Below, piece by piece: positions 1-7,877 of a stretch of 25,783 nt of DNA. Numbering within the stretch: position 1 is the stretch's first letter; every line of letters starts with the position of its first letter. Below the pieces are notes generated by a model, which saw nothing but the letters and a program-made list of their open reading frames with translations, had not been told where the DNA came from and did no database searches. Both the position numbers and the translations under genes were made by a program. Source of the DNA: JANPEZ01 sp031423155 (GTDB taxonomy: Bacteria > Actinomycetota > UBA4738 > HRBIN12); the NCBI GenBank assembly GCA_031423155.1, contig JANPEZ010000050.1, forward strand, positions 1 to 25,783, given 5' to 3'.

Positions 1-1119
1 CGTTCCGCGGAGGACCTCGTCTGTTTCGCCGGTGCGGGCGCCTACGACCACTTCGTCCCCGCGGTCGTGTGGGCGCTCGCCGGCCGGTCGGAGTTCGCCA
101 CGTCCTACACCCCCTACCAACCGGAGTTATCGCAGGGCGTCCTGCAGGCGTTGTTCGAGTTCCAGTCGATGATCTGCGAACTGACGGGCCTCGAGGTATC
201 GAACGCGAGTCTCTACGACGGGGCGACCGCGCTCGTCGAAGCTGTCAACATGGCCAGAGGTGCGGGCAGGGGAAAGGTGCTGGTCTCAGAGGGGGTCGAG
301 CATCGGTACCTGCAGACCCTCCGAACCTTCGGCAGGGGCGCCGGGTACGAGCCGGAGGTCTTCTCCGGGCTTCCTCATGTGACGCCGGACGTGGCGTGCG
401 TGATCGTGCAGCACCCGAACAGGCTCGGCATCCTCGAACCGGTAAGGAGCATCTTCGGTGAGACGCACGACGGGGGAGCGCGGGCGATCCAGATCTTCGA
501 CCCGCTTTCGCTGGGAGTGCTGGCCCCGCCGGGCGAGCTGGGAGCCGATATCGCGGTGGCCGAGGGTCAGTGTCTGGGCAATCACCTGAACTTCGGAGGT
601 CCCTACCTTGGCCTCATCGCGGCCAGGATGGACGACGTCCGCAGGATGCCGGGCCGGATCGTCGGAGAGACCCTCGATGTGGACGGCAAGACGGGGTACG
701 TGCTCACACTTCAGGCCAGGGAGCAGCACATCCGCCGGGAGAAGGCCAACTCGAACATCTGCACGAATCAGACTTTGATGGCCATCGCGGCGACCATCTA
801 TCTGGGGTGGCTCGGGCCGCGGGGGCTGGTGGAGCTGGGAGATCAATGTCGGTCGAAGGCGGCATATACGGCCGAACGCCTTACCGATCTTCGCGGCGTC
901 GACCTCCTGGATGAGCAGGCCCCCTTCTTCAAAGAGTTCGCCGTTCGCCTCCCGCGGCGGGCGAGCCAGGTCATCTCGTCGATGGCCGAGCGCGGCTATC
1001 TGGCCGGCGTGGCGCTTCCCGAGGAGGAGGGCCACGCAATGCTAGTGGCCGTAACCGAGAGGCGCTCCCGCGAGGAGATCGACGGATATGTGAGCGAGAT
1101 GGCCGAGGTCCTGTCTTGA
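1..1119 (+). CDS. gcvPA: Glycine dehydrogenase (decarboxylating) subunit 1, 5'-truncated by window edge
   Basis: N-terminal half of the P-protein of the glycine cleavage system. With GcvPB it decarboxylates glycine using PLP and passes the aminomethyl group to the lipoyl arm of GcvH. Reading frame 1 is open from base 1 and already encodes family sequence (CFAGAGAYDHFVPAVV) before the first possible GTG at 67, so the true start lies left of the window. Seen after it are the conserved blocks SYTPYQPELSQG, FQSMICELTG and NASLYDGATA, and later REQHIRREKANSNICTNQ. The PLP lysine is in the partner subunit. The TGA stop overlaps the TTG start of gcvPB (TTGA), so the two halves are translationally coupled. 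The split two-gene P-protein is the form found in many Gram-positive and thermophilic bacteria, unlike the single-chain GcvB of mycobacteria. gcvT and gcvH would be expected upstream but cannot be seen. Confidence 0.95.
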   Translation, partial: RSAEDLVCFAGAGAYDHFVPAVVWALAGRSEFATSYTPYQPELSQGVLQALFEFQSMICELTGLEVSNASLYDGATALVEAVNMARGAGRGKVLVSEGVEHRYLQTLRTFGRGAGYEPEVFSGLPHVTPDVACVIVQHPNRLGILEPVRSIFGETHDGGARAIQIFDPLSLGVLAPPGELGADIAVAEGQCLGNHLNFGGPYLGLIAARMDDVRRMPGRIVGETLDVDGKTGYVLTLQAREQHIRREKANSNICTNQTLMAIAATIYLGWLGPRGLVELGDQCRSKAAYTAERLTDLRGVDLLDEQAPFFKEFAVRLPRRASQVISSMAERGYLAGVALPEEEGHAMLVAVTERRSREEIDGYVSEMAEVLS

Positions 1120-2585
1120 GCGGGGCTCCGGTTCGGACCCAAGGTCCGGTGGTGGGCTCGACCCTGCGCGACGTCTCGCGCCCGCTAAGGTCGGCCTCGA
1201 CCTTCGCCCCTCTTGACGTGCCCGAGGTGCAGACGCCTCCCGCCCATTCCAGGCAGGTCCCGGCGGCGTTGCCCGAGGTCGCCGAGATCGACCTCGTCCG
1301 CCACTACACGCGGCTATCGCAGATGAACTACGGGGTAGATACGGGTTTCTATCCGCTCGGTTCCTGCACGATGAAGTACAACCCCAAACTCGCCGAAGAG
1401 GCGGCGTCTCTGCCGGGCTTCCGCCGGATCCATCCCTTGCAACCCGATGAGACCATCCAGGGCGCCCTCGAGCTGATGTGGCGCCTCGAGCAGGCGCTGT
1501 GCGAGATCACCGGGATGGCGCGCGCGACCCTTCAACCTCCGGCGGGGGCCTGCGGTGAGATGACCGGGCTGCTTATCATGCGAGCCTTCCACGCGGAGCA
1601 AGGCCGGCCGCGACACAAGGTGATCATCCCGGACTCGGCACACGGCACGAACCCGGCGAGCGTTCGCTTGGCCGGTTTCGAAGCCGTGCCCGTTCCGAGC
1701 GATGCCCGCGGGCTCGTCGACGTAGGGGAGCTGTCAAGGTTGGTAGACGAGGACGTGGCCGGATTGATGCTGACCAATCCGAACACCCTCGGCCTCTTCG
1801 AGGAGGACATCGAGGAGATAGCCCGACTCGTTCACGGGGTCGGGGGGCTCATCTACTACGACGGGGCGAACCTGAACGCCATCCTTGGCAGGTGCCGACC
1901 CGGGGATATGGGATTCGACATCGTGCACATCAACACGCACAAGACCTTCGCGACCCCTCACGGCGGGGGAGGGCCGGGGGCGGGCCCCGTCGGTGTGATC
2001 GAAGATCTGGTTCCGTACCTGCCGAGCCCTCTGGTGGAACGAGCTGGCGACGGAGCCTTCTTCCTCGATCACGACAGGGCGCTCTCCATCGGGCGGCTCC
2101 ACGGGTTCAATGGCAACTTCGCAGTGTTGGTTCGGGCGTACGCGTACGTGTTCGCTCACGGCTCGGACGGACTCGAGGAAGTGAGCGCGCTGGCCGCGCT
2201 GAACGCCAACTACCTGGCTTCGTTGATCTCTGACGTGTTCCCCCTGGCCCATCCCGATGGCCGGCCTATGCACGAGTTCGTTTCCACAGCGCGCCACCTG
2301 AAGGACGATCACGACATCCGGGCGATGGACGTTGCCAAGCGACTGATAGACCTGGGGTATCACCCCTCCACGGTGTACTTCCCGCTCGTCGTGGAGGAGG
2401 CCATGATGGTCGAGCCCACGGAGACCGAGTCGAAGGAGACGCTGGAGTCCTTCGCAGCAGCTCTCAGGCAGGTGGCTCGCGAGGCAGCCGAGGATCCCGA
2501 ACTCCTTCGCCAGGCCCCCTTGACGACGCCCGTGCGGCGCCTGGACGAAGCCAGGGCCGCTCGCCACCTGAAGCTGCACTGGTAG
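1116..2585 (+). CDS. gcvPB: Glycine dehydrogenase (decarboxylating) subunit 2
   Basis: C-terminal half of the glycine cleavage P-protein, 489 residues, the usual size. It carries the PLP site: the NTHKTFATPHGGGGPGAGP block puts the Schiff-base lysine at about residue 276. Other family blocks are SQMNYGVDTGFYPLGSCTMKYNP near residue 70, QPPAGACGEMTG and DSAHGTNPAS. The start is a TTG at 1116 overlapping the gcvPA stop by four bases; no better start exists between there and the conserved core, and the N-terminal extension of about 40 residues before PEVQTPPAH is weakly conserved. It forms an alpha2beta2 complex with GcvPA in the cytoplasm. The next gene downstream has its own promoter-like box, so the gcv operon probably ends here; no convincing intrinsic terminator was seen. 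Confidence 0.95.
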   Translation: MSGAPVRTQGPVVGSTLRDVSRPLRSASTFAPLDVPEVQTPPAHSRQVPAALPEVAEIDLVRHYTRLSQMNYGVDTGFYPLGSCTMKYNPKLAEEAASLPGFRRIHPLQPDETIQGALELMWRLEQALCEITGMARATLQPPAGACGEMTGLLIMRAFHAEQGRPRHKVIIPDSAHGTNPASVRLAGFEAVPVPSDARGLVDVGELSRLVDEDVAGLMLTNPNTLGLFEEDIEEIARLVHGVGGLIYYDGANLNAILGRCRPGDMGFDIVHINTHKTFATPHGGGGPGAGPVGVIEDLVPYLPSPLVERAGDGAFFLDHDRALSIGRLHGFNGNFAVLVRAYAYVFAHGSDGLEEVSALAALNANYLASLISDVFPLAHPDGRPMHEFVSTARHLKDDHDIRAMDVAKRLIDLGYHPSTVYFPLVVEEAMMVEPTETESKETLESFAAALRQVAREAAEDPELLRQAPLTTPVRRLDEARAARHLKLHW

Positions 2586-2622
2586 CCGGGCCGGCCTGCA
2601 AGACCGGGGCCCCTTCTGCCGA

Positions 2623-2628
2623 TACCAT
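2623..2628 (+). promoter_or_regulatory. -10 box TACCAT of a probable leaderless promoter
   Basis: TACCAT is followed by seven bases and then ATG at 2636, the spacing expected if transcription begins at or next to the start codon. No -35 and no Shine-Dalgarno sequence are apparent. Confidence 0.4.
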
Positions 2629-2635
2629 CGGCGTG

Positions 2636-3397
2636 ATGAGACTTGTGTGGTGGATGCGGATCGCTGGGGCCGCGCTTGCCGTTGCCGTTTCGTGCGGCGG
2701 AGGTGTCGACCCGGCGGGGTCGCCGTCCCTGGTCCCAACCGGAGGGAGCCGCGCGGCCGTAAGCGCTTTGTTCCGTGCCTGTCACAGGACTTTGGACGGA
2801 GACGTGTCTTTGGTCTTCTTGTTCGAGAACCACGACCGGAGCCTGCTCGGTGAGTTCTCCGGGAACCTGACCTTCGGAGCCAGCGTGATCTCGCCCACCA
2901 TATGGAAGACGACGGGGGAGACCCCCGAGGCCGTCCCCGGGTACAACGATCTCGTCAAACAGGTCCACGTACCCGAGCAAGAACCCATCCCCGACGAGAT
3001 CTCTTTCAAGGTCTGGATCTTCGACGAGGGAGACGAGGCCGAGTACACGGGCGAGGTCTCGGGACTGTCCGGAGCCGGTCTGCGGGCGCCGTTCGGCGTC
3101 CTATCGATCCGTTCGGTGCAACAGGCCGGCTCAGATCTGCAGGTCTTTGTCGAGCTGGGGGAGCAGACCAACCTTCCGGCTGCGCTTCAGTGGCAGGGGG
3201 CTCACGAGGTCGAGTTGTCGGGTGCTTCCACGACCATCCAGGGCGAGGTCTCGCCCGTCTCCGAGGGAGCGCAGACGTTCACCTTCCCCGGGGCCGGCAC
3301 GATCGCGGGCCCGCTGACGATCCGCGTTACGTCCTGGCAGCTGCTTTCGACCTCCGAGCACACCAGCCCCGTGCCTTCGAGCGCCTGCGCCCGTTAG
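2636..3397 (+). CDS. Putative secreted lipoprotein of unknown function
   Basis: About 253 residues; family not recognised. The N-terminus has a short basic start (MRLVWWMR), a hydrophobic stretch and Ser-Cys at residues 19-20 in the context LAVAVSC, followed by a glycine-rich linker. This resembles a lipoprotein signal peptide, although the -3 residue is Ala rather than the usual Leu. The mature part is acidic and rich in Gly, Ser and Thr, with a predicted beta-rich look and no catalytic motif I can name. It contains a block resembling early spore germination/GerMN-type domains only superficially, so I make no assignment. A GTG three bases upstream (2633) is an alternative start; ATG was preferred because of the -10 spacing. 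It stands alone, downstream of gcvPB and convergent with lnt-ppm1. Confidence 0.7.
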   Translation: MRLVWWMRIAGAALAVAVSCGGGVDPAGSPSLVPTGGSRAAVSALFRACHRTLDGDVSLVFLFENHDRSLLGEFSGNLTFGASVISPTIWKTTGETPEAVPGYNDLVKQVHVPEQEPIPDEISFKVWIFDEGDEAEYTGEVSGLSGAGLRAPFGVLSIRSVQQAGSDLQVFVELGEQTNLPAALQWQGAHEVELSGASTTIQGEVSPVSEGAQTFTFPGAGTIAGPLTIRVTSWQLLSTSEHTSPVPSSACAR

Positions 3398-3450
3398 TAG
3401 TGGGGGGGAAGATCACCGGGACCGGTCGAAGGGTACTCAGCGTAGAGAAC

Positions 3451-3470
3451 TTGACATAATGTACGTTATG
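3451..3470 (+). promoter_or_regulatory. TTGACA overlapping a 16-base imperfect palindrome (operator-like)
   Basis: The hexamer TTGACA (3451-3456) runs into CATAATGTACGTTATG (3455-3470), a palindrome with one mismatched pair. An AT-rich dyad overlapping a -35 box is the usual form of an autoregulated promoter-operator, but it lies in the 88-base gap between two convergent genes and no plus-strand gene follows it. Its function is not clear. Confidence 0.35.
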
Positions 3471-3485
3471 GGCGTTTAGCCTGGG

Positions 3486-5792
3486 TCAGTGCGTGCCCCT
3501 GAGCCGGTCGGCGACACCCCACAGGGTCACCTTCCATAGAGCTTCCACGACTATGGTTCGGGAGATCTTCGAGGTGCCGTGCTCCCGCTCGCGGAAGGTT
3601 ATGGGTACCTCGACGACATCGACTCCGAGTCTGCAGGCCCGGTGGACGAGTTCTATCTGGAACCCGTATCCGTCGGCCGCGACCGGTCGGTCGATGAGTT
3701 CCTTCAGCAGAGACCTTCTATAGACCCTGAAGCCGCTGGTCGCGTCGCGGACCGGTATAGAGAGCATGAACCTGGCGTAACGGTTGCCGGCCCGCGAGAG
3801 TGCAACGCGTGCCCGGCTCCAGTTCGCTACCGACCCTCCGTGCACATATCGGCTGCCCAAGGCCATCTCGCTGGTTCGGACGGCCTCCAGCAGACCCGGC
3901 AGGTCCTGGGGGTCGTGGGATAGGTCCGAGTCCATCTCGACGACGAGGTCGTATCCCTCGGCGATGGCAACCGCGAATCCGTCCATATACGCGCTCGCCA
4001 GTCCCGACTTCGAAGCCCGGACCTTGAGACGCACCCTGTCGTTGCGCAGAGACTCCTGCCTTACGAGTTCGGCCGTGCCGTCGGGCGAGGAATCGTCCAC
4101 CACCAAGATGTCCACTCCCTGAGAAAGGTCCAGCAGCCTCTCGATCACCCACTCGATGGTCTCGCGCTCGTCGTAGGTCGGCAGCAGCACGAGTGTCCGT
4201 GGCTGATCCGCAAGGGCCGGGAAGGCGCGGGCCGGGGAGCGTCCCCTCCTGGGGGCCAGCCAGAGTCCCGCCAGGAACAGCAACGCCAGCCGGGGAACCC
4301 ACTCCCCCAGCCGGACGTACGGTGTTAGCTCGCTAGAGGACCGGATGGTGGCTCGGAGGATATCTGGTTGGAACAGGCCGACGGAGGAGACGACGCGCCC
4401 ACTTGGGTCGACGAAGGCGCTGATCCCGCTCACTGCCGAGTGCACGATCCAGCGACCGTCTTCAACCGCGCGGGCCTGAGTCATCTGCAGTTGTTGCGCG
4501 GATGCGGCGGTGAGCCCGTAGGAGGCATCGTTGGTCGTGATCGCCAGGAACTCCGCCCCCTGGTTGACCATCTCTCGATCTATCTCCGGGAAGCCGTTCT
4601 CGAAACAGATGGGGGTGCCGAACCTGGGCAGACCTTCCAGGGGTGGCATCGTCGTGATCTGTTCCCCTGGAACGCGGTCGACGGGGATCTGCTTGAGGGC
4701 TTCTATCCATGAGAGCGAGTCGCGCCAGGGAACGTACTCACCGAACGGCACTAGATGGACCTTGGCGTAGCGAGCGACGGTTTCGCCCGAGCCATCGAAG
4801 AGCAGGGCCTCCGTCCGCTGGTCGCCCGCGGCGTCTGTGGTAACCGCCCCCACGAGGGTCGGAGACCCCACCGCGGCTATCGCCTCGCGCACCGACTCCA
4901 GGGTCGCCGGATCGGACGTGGCGCCGGGGTCGAGTGATCCCTCTCCCCAGATGGCCAAGTCAGGTGGATCGGCTATCAGCTTCAGGTGCTGCTCTACGTT
5001 GAGTCCGGCAACGGCTCGATCCTCCGACAGGCTCGGGCGATCTCGCGCGAGCCGGACGTCGACCTGGATCGTTGCGACGTCGATAGCCCGCCCTCGAGCG
5101 GTCGGAAACGCGGTGAGGACGGGAGCCCAGATCAACGAAGCGGCCACGCCGGCGCGCGCCAGCCGGCGCCGGACCCCTCCCCCACCGGCGAGGGCCTCCA
5201 GCAAGAGCCCATTCACCGCGACGACGACGAACGTTACGCCGGCGATACCTGTGATCGAGGCCAGACGCAGCGTGTATCGATTCTCTACCTGTGACACCCC
5301 TAGGGTTCCCCAAGTGAAACCGCCCAGGGGCACCATCGATCTCAGCCACTCGATGCTGACCCAGATGCTGGCGATGACGAAGGCGCCCAGGATCGGCCTG
5401 CCGGGACGACGCAGGACGCACACTCCCCACCCGATCAGCGTCGTAAACGCCGTCGACATGAGAACGAGGCCGGACCAGGCCATCAGTCCGAACAGCCAGA
5501 TCCAGTAGAGGGTCGCCCCGAAGAAGGCCACACCGAAGATCGCTCCGAGCGCTAGCCCCCTTGCCGGGCGCGCGCCTCGCAGTGCCCAGAGCAACGGGAT
5601 CAGACCGATGAACGCCACAGGCCAGAGCCCGGCCGGAGGGAATGCCAGAGAACATGCCAGGCCGCTCAGGGCGGCCAGAGAAGACGCGAGGGAGAGGCTC
5701 GGACTCCGAAGGGCTAGGCGCAGTCGCGGCAGAGCATCTTCTTCTTGTCCTTGAGCTGGCTCCGATGCTTGACCAGATAGCAGTTCTTGCAT
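3486..5792 (-). CDS. lnt-ppm1: Apolipoprotein N-acyltransferase fused to polyprenol-phosphate mannosyltransferase (Lnt-Ppm1)
   Basis: A 768-residue two-domain membrane enzyme. Residues about 30-515 are Lnt: several membrane spans, a nitrilase-fold domain and a last span near 500-512. The Glu-Lys-Cys triad of the family is present as E284 (IWGEGS), K344 (YAKVHLVPFGEYVP) and C396 (ICFENGF), so it should be able to acylate lipoproteins. Residues about 532-768 are a GT2 dolichol-phosphate-mannose-synthase domain with LVLLPTYDER, VVDDSSPDGTA (566-573), the metal-binding MDSDLSHDP (620-627) and LGSRY. It would make polyprenyl-phosphate-mannose for cell-envelope glycosylation. The same fusion is known as Ppm1 (Rv2051c) in M. 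tuberculosis. Start choice is difficult: the only ATG is at 5792, 79 bases inside the DUF4193 gene and without a clear ribosome site. CTG codons at 5732 or 5723 are the alternatives, since no GTG or TTG lies before the first membrane span. Confidence 0.93.
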   Translation of the reverse strand: MQELLSGQASEPAQGQEEDALPRLRLALRSPSLSLASSLAALSGLACSLAFPPAGLWPVAFIGLIPLLWALRGARPARGLALGAIFGVAFFGATLYWIWLFGLMAWSGLVLMSTAFTTLIGWGVCVLRRPGRPILGAFVIASIWVSIEWLRSMVPLGGFTWGTLGVSQVENRYTLRLASITGIAGVTFVVVAVNGLLLEALAGGGGVRRRLARAGVAASLIWAPVLTAFPTARGRAIDVATIQVDVRLARDRPSLSEDRAVAGLNVEQHLKLIADPPDLAIWGEGSLDPGATSDPATLESVREAIAAVGSPTLVGAVTTDAAGDQRTEALLFDGSGETVARYAKVHLVPFGEYVPWRDSLSWIEALKQIPVDRVPGEQITTMPPLEGLPRFGTPICFENGFPEIDREMVNQGAEFLAITTNDASYGLTAASAQQLQMTQARAVEDGRWIVHSAVSGISAFVDPSGRVVSSVGLFQPDILRATIRSSSELTPYVRLGEWVPRLALLFLAGLWLAPRRGRSPARAFPALADQPRTLVLLPTYDERETIEWVIERLLDLSQGVDILVVDDSSPDGTAELVRQESLRNDRVRLKVRASKSGLASAYMDGFAVAIAEGYDLVVEMDSDLSHDPQDLPGLLEAVRTSEMALGSRYVHGGSVANWSRARVALSRAGNRYARFMLSIPVRDATSGFRVYRRSLLKELIDRPVAADGYGFQIELVHRACRLGVDVVEVPITFREREHGTSKISRTIVVEALWKVTLWGVADRLRGTH

Positions 5793-6085
5793 ACGAACTC
5801 GCTGGCTTGGGGAGGCACGACCTTGACGGCCAGGGGTTCCAGCCGTTCCTCGCGGGACAGGCTCGCCAGCGACTCCTCGTCGTCGTCGGTGGTGGCCTCC
5901 TCTTCGGCCTGCGCCTCCTTCTTGACCAGCAGCTCCTCGAGCGAGCCGACCTCACGCTCGGTGGTGGGGTCCGGTTCCGTCGGAGGGGTCTCTCTGAGAG
6001 CCTCCTCGGGTGGCTCGAGATCGTCCAGGTCCTCGTCGTCCTCGACGATGTCGTCGTCTTCGGAAGTCTCGTCTATATCGTCCAT
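5714..6085 (-). CDS. DUF4193 family zinc-ribbon protein
   Basis: 123 residues in two parts. The first 70 or so are extremely acidic, with runs of Asp and Glu. The C-terminal 40 hold KVVPPQASEFVCKNCYLV followed by HRSQL and CRDCA, i.e. a four-cysteine zinc ribbon (C99, C102, C119, C122) ending exactly as DUF4193 proteins do. The family is restricted to actinobacteria and has no established function; the acidic tail plus ribbon suggests binding to a nucleic-acid enzyme, which is inference only. The start ATG at 6085 was chosen because GAGGA lies a few bases upstream; the longer frame to 6199 has no ribosome site and non-conserved sequence. The gene's 3' end overlaps the lnt-ppm1 frame, and its leader is long and structured. 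Confidence 0.85.
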   Translation of the reverse strand: MDDIDETSEDDDIVEDDEDLDDLEPPEEALRETPPTEPDPTTEREVGSLEELLVKKEAQAEEEATTDDDEESLASLSREERLEPLAVKVVPPQASEFVCKNCYLVKHRSQLKDKKKMLCRDCA

Positions 6086-6154
6086 CTGTTCCTCGGTCTC
6101 GGCCTGTGGGATGCGATCCTGCCTGGGTTGCGCGCGGATTCTACTGCCGGGCGG

Positions 6155-6183
6155 TAGATATGCAACCAGCGCAGCGGAACCAA
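6155..6183 (-). promoter_or_regulatory. Possible second promoter for the DUF4193 gene
   Basis: Read on the minus strand, TTGGTT (6183-6178) and TATCTA (6160-6155) are separated by exactly 17 bases and lie about 70 bases before the start codon. Moderate match only. A small hairpin (TCTAC/GTAGA, 6140-6158) overlaps the -10. Confidence 0.3.
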
Positions 6184-6221
6184 CACGCGCGCGAGGCATT
6201 CCATTCCCAGGGAGATAAGTT

Positions 6222-6318
6222 GAGGATCCAAGAGACCTTTGGGGCCGCTCCGCCGGGGCGTTGCGTTCTCTACTCAGCCTCTTGGATCCTCGCGCACCTC
6301 CGCCGAAGCGGCGATGCG
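6222..6318 (-). ncRNA. Structured leader or small RNA with two adjacent stems, class unknown
   Basis: On the minus strand, starting where the promoter at 6325-6353 should initiate, two stems follow back to back. The first (6318-6293) is CGCA/UGCG plus CCGC-UUCG-GCGG with a 3x3 internal loop. The second is a perfect 13-bp stem, GAGGATCCAAGAG (6291-6279) with CTCTTGGATCCTC (6234-6222), closing a 44-base GC-rich loop. No U-run follows, so it is not an ordinary terminator. It could be a cis-regulatory leader of the DUF4193 gene or a stable small RNA. I compared it mentally with common riboswitch, SRP, RNase P, tmRNA and tRNA patterns and recognised none. Confidence 0.4.
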
Positions 6319-6324
6319 GGCCGA

Positions 6325-6353
6325 ACCTTACGTCCGGTGCTAGGGGGTGTCAA
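6325..6353 (-). promoter_or_regulatory. Strong sigma-70-like promoter, TTGACA-17-TAAGGT
   Basis: Minus strand: TTGACA at 6353-6348, a 17-base spacer, then TAAGGT at 6330-6325. It begins 15 bases after the amidohydrolase stop and is by far the best two-box promoter in the window. Predicted start of transcription is near 6318, at the first base of the stem-loop pair described separately. Confidence 0.6.
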
Positions 6354-6368
6354 ACGGGCAGGTCGCGG

Positions 6369-7877
6369 CTAGCCCGCGAAGACCTCTCTTCCGTAGGAGA
6401 CCGTGAGTATCGGCCGAAGTCCCTCTAGGGACTCGGCGGTGAATGGGTCTTCCTCGTAAGCCGCGAAGTCGGCGTGCATCCCGGGCTCCAGGAGACCCTT
6501 CTTGCCCTCCAGCCTGGCGAGCCGAGCTCCCCCGATCGTGCTGGCTCGTATCGCGTCGGTCCGCGTCAGGCGCTGGTCGGGGTCGTGATGGTTCTGCATG
6601 GCTTGGATCCACAGCATCGGGTCGAGAGGAGTTATCGGCGAGTCCGACCCGGCTCCCATGGCGATGCCTCTGTCCAAGATCGAGCGGAATGGGTTCATCG
6701 TGGATGCTCTATCCCAGCCGAGGCTCGCGTCGTACAGGCCTCCAGGCGCTCCCCAGAGGTCGTCGAATGCGGGCTGGACCGAAACCGCCAGGCCCAGCGT
6801 TGCAGTTCGCTCGAGGTGGTCGGGCCCCAGGACCTCGAAGTGCTCGATGCGGTGCCTCCTGGCCCTGAAGTGACGGCGCTCCCTTGAGTCCAGGGTCGCG
6901 TAAACGCTCTCCCAGGCTGTCAACACCTGATCGATCGCCAGGTCCCCGATGGCGTGCATCCCCACTTGGAGTCCCGCGCTGTGTCCCGCGTGGAAGAAAT
7001 CAACCAGGCGTTCGGTCGGGTAGTACGGCGACCCGGCATGCCCGGCGTCTACGTAGTTCTCTGCCAGAGCCGCGGTTCTCGCCCCGATGGAACCATCGGC
7101 CGGCAGGTCTCCTCCGACGGCATCCAACCCCAGATCCATGACCTGAGGAACGTCCATGGTCGCGGCGTGCACGACGGTGTCGACCGGCAGCCGATCCCGG
7201 TGCGCCAGCAGAACCTGCAGGTCCCTCAGGCCCATCTCCGCCGGCATCGACATCTCATGGACGAGGGTGACTCCTCGCGAGGCTGCCAACGCTGCCGCCT
7301 GAAGCTGGAGCTGTTGAACCTCGTTATCGGTAACGGCGAGCGCGAACCACCGGCGCATCACATCGTTGGCCTCGTGCTTCACTTTCCCGGTCGGTTCGCC
7401 CTGAGGGTCGAGTTCCAGACCGCTTGCTCCCGAGACCTCGGCGGCCGCGATCGCCGCCGAGTTGGCAAGGCAGACGTGCCCGTCGGCGCGCCGGATAGCT
7501 AGCGGTTCCGCCGACACCTCGTCGAGTTCTTCCAGGCTCGGGACCTCCGGTGAGGCCCACCAGCTTTCGTCGTAGCCGATTAGCAGGGTTGGCCCCGGGA
7601 CCGAAGCTCGCTCCCGGGCGACCGCGAGCAGTTCTTGCTTGCCTCCCGCCGCCGCCACGTCGTCATTGGAAAGCCGAAGTCCTGTGGAGGTCAGATGCAC
7701 GTGAGCGTCCACGAATCCAGGGACTATGGTCGATCCGGGAAGATCCACGATCCTGTCTGCGTTCGGCGGATCGCCCGATCCCACCCTCTGGACGTGCCGG
7801 TCATCTATCAAGATCCAGTCCCCCGTCTCCGGATGGGATCGGGTATGGATCGCGTGTGCCCGGTAGAGCGTCTTCAT
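6369..7877 (-). CDS. YtcJ-type metal-dependent amidohydrolase
   Basis: 502 residues, full length for the Amidohydro_3/YtcJ branch of the amidohydrolase superfamily, with a TIM-barrel hydrolase core. Metal-site motifs are all present: VPGFVDAHVHL (His59, His61), HAIGDLAID (His308), RIEHFE (His346) and GSDSPI (Asp412). The YtcJ signature DGSIGARTAAL is at 261-271, and the usual C-terminal KKGLLEPGMHADFA segment follows. No signal peptide, so cytoplasmic. Substrates of this group are mostly unknown amides, formamides or cyclic ureides and cannot be read from sequence. The ATG overlaps the TGA of the upstream reverse transcriptase gene (ATGA), so the two are co-transcribed and probably translationally coupled. 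The start fits the family N-terminus well. Confidence 0.92.
   Translation of the reverse strand: MKTLYRAHAIHTRSHPETGDWILIDDRHVQRVGSGDPPNADRIVDLPGSTIVPGFVDAHVHLTSTGLRLSNDDVAAAGGKQELLAVARERASVPGPTLLIGYDESWWASPEVPSLEELDEVSAEPLAIRRADGHVCLANSAAIAAAEVSGASGLELDPQGEPTGKVKHEANDVMRRWFALAVTDNEVQQLQLQAAALAASRGVTLVHEMSMPAEMGLRDLQVLLAHRDRLPVDTVVHAATMDVPQVMDLGLDAVGGDLPADGSIGARTAALAENYVDAGHAGSPYYPTERLVDFFHAGHSAGLQVGMHAIGDLAIDQVLTAWESVYATLDSRERRHFRARRHRIEHFEVLGPDHLERTATLGLAVSVQPAFDDLWGAPGGLYDASLGWDRASTMNPFRSILDRGIAMGAGSDSPITPLDPMLWIQAMQNHHDPDQRLTRTDAIRASTIGGARLARLEGKKGLLEPGMHADFAAYEEDPFTAESLEGLRPILTVSYGREVFAG

Noticed and set aside
2586..2615. GC-rich partial dyad after gcvPB as a terminator
   Set aside because: The stem needs bulges and has no T-rich tail.
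6222..6291. The 13-bp inverted repeat as an intrinsic terminator for the amidohydrolase gene or as insertion-sequence ends
   Set aside because: There is no T-run, the loop is 44 bases, a promoter lies between the gene and the stem, and no transposase or target duplication is present.
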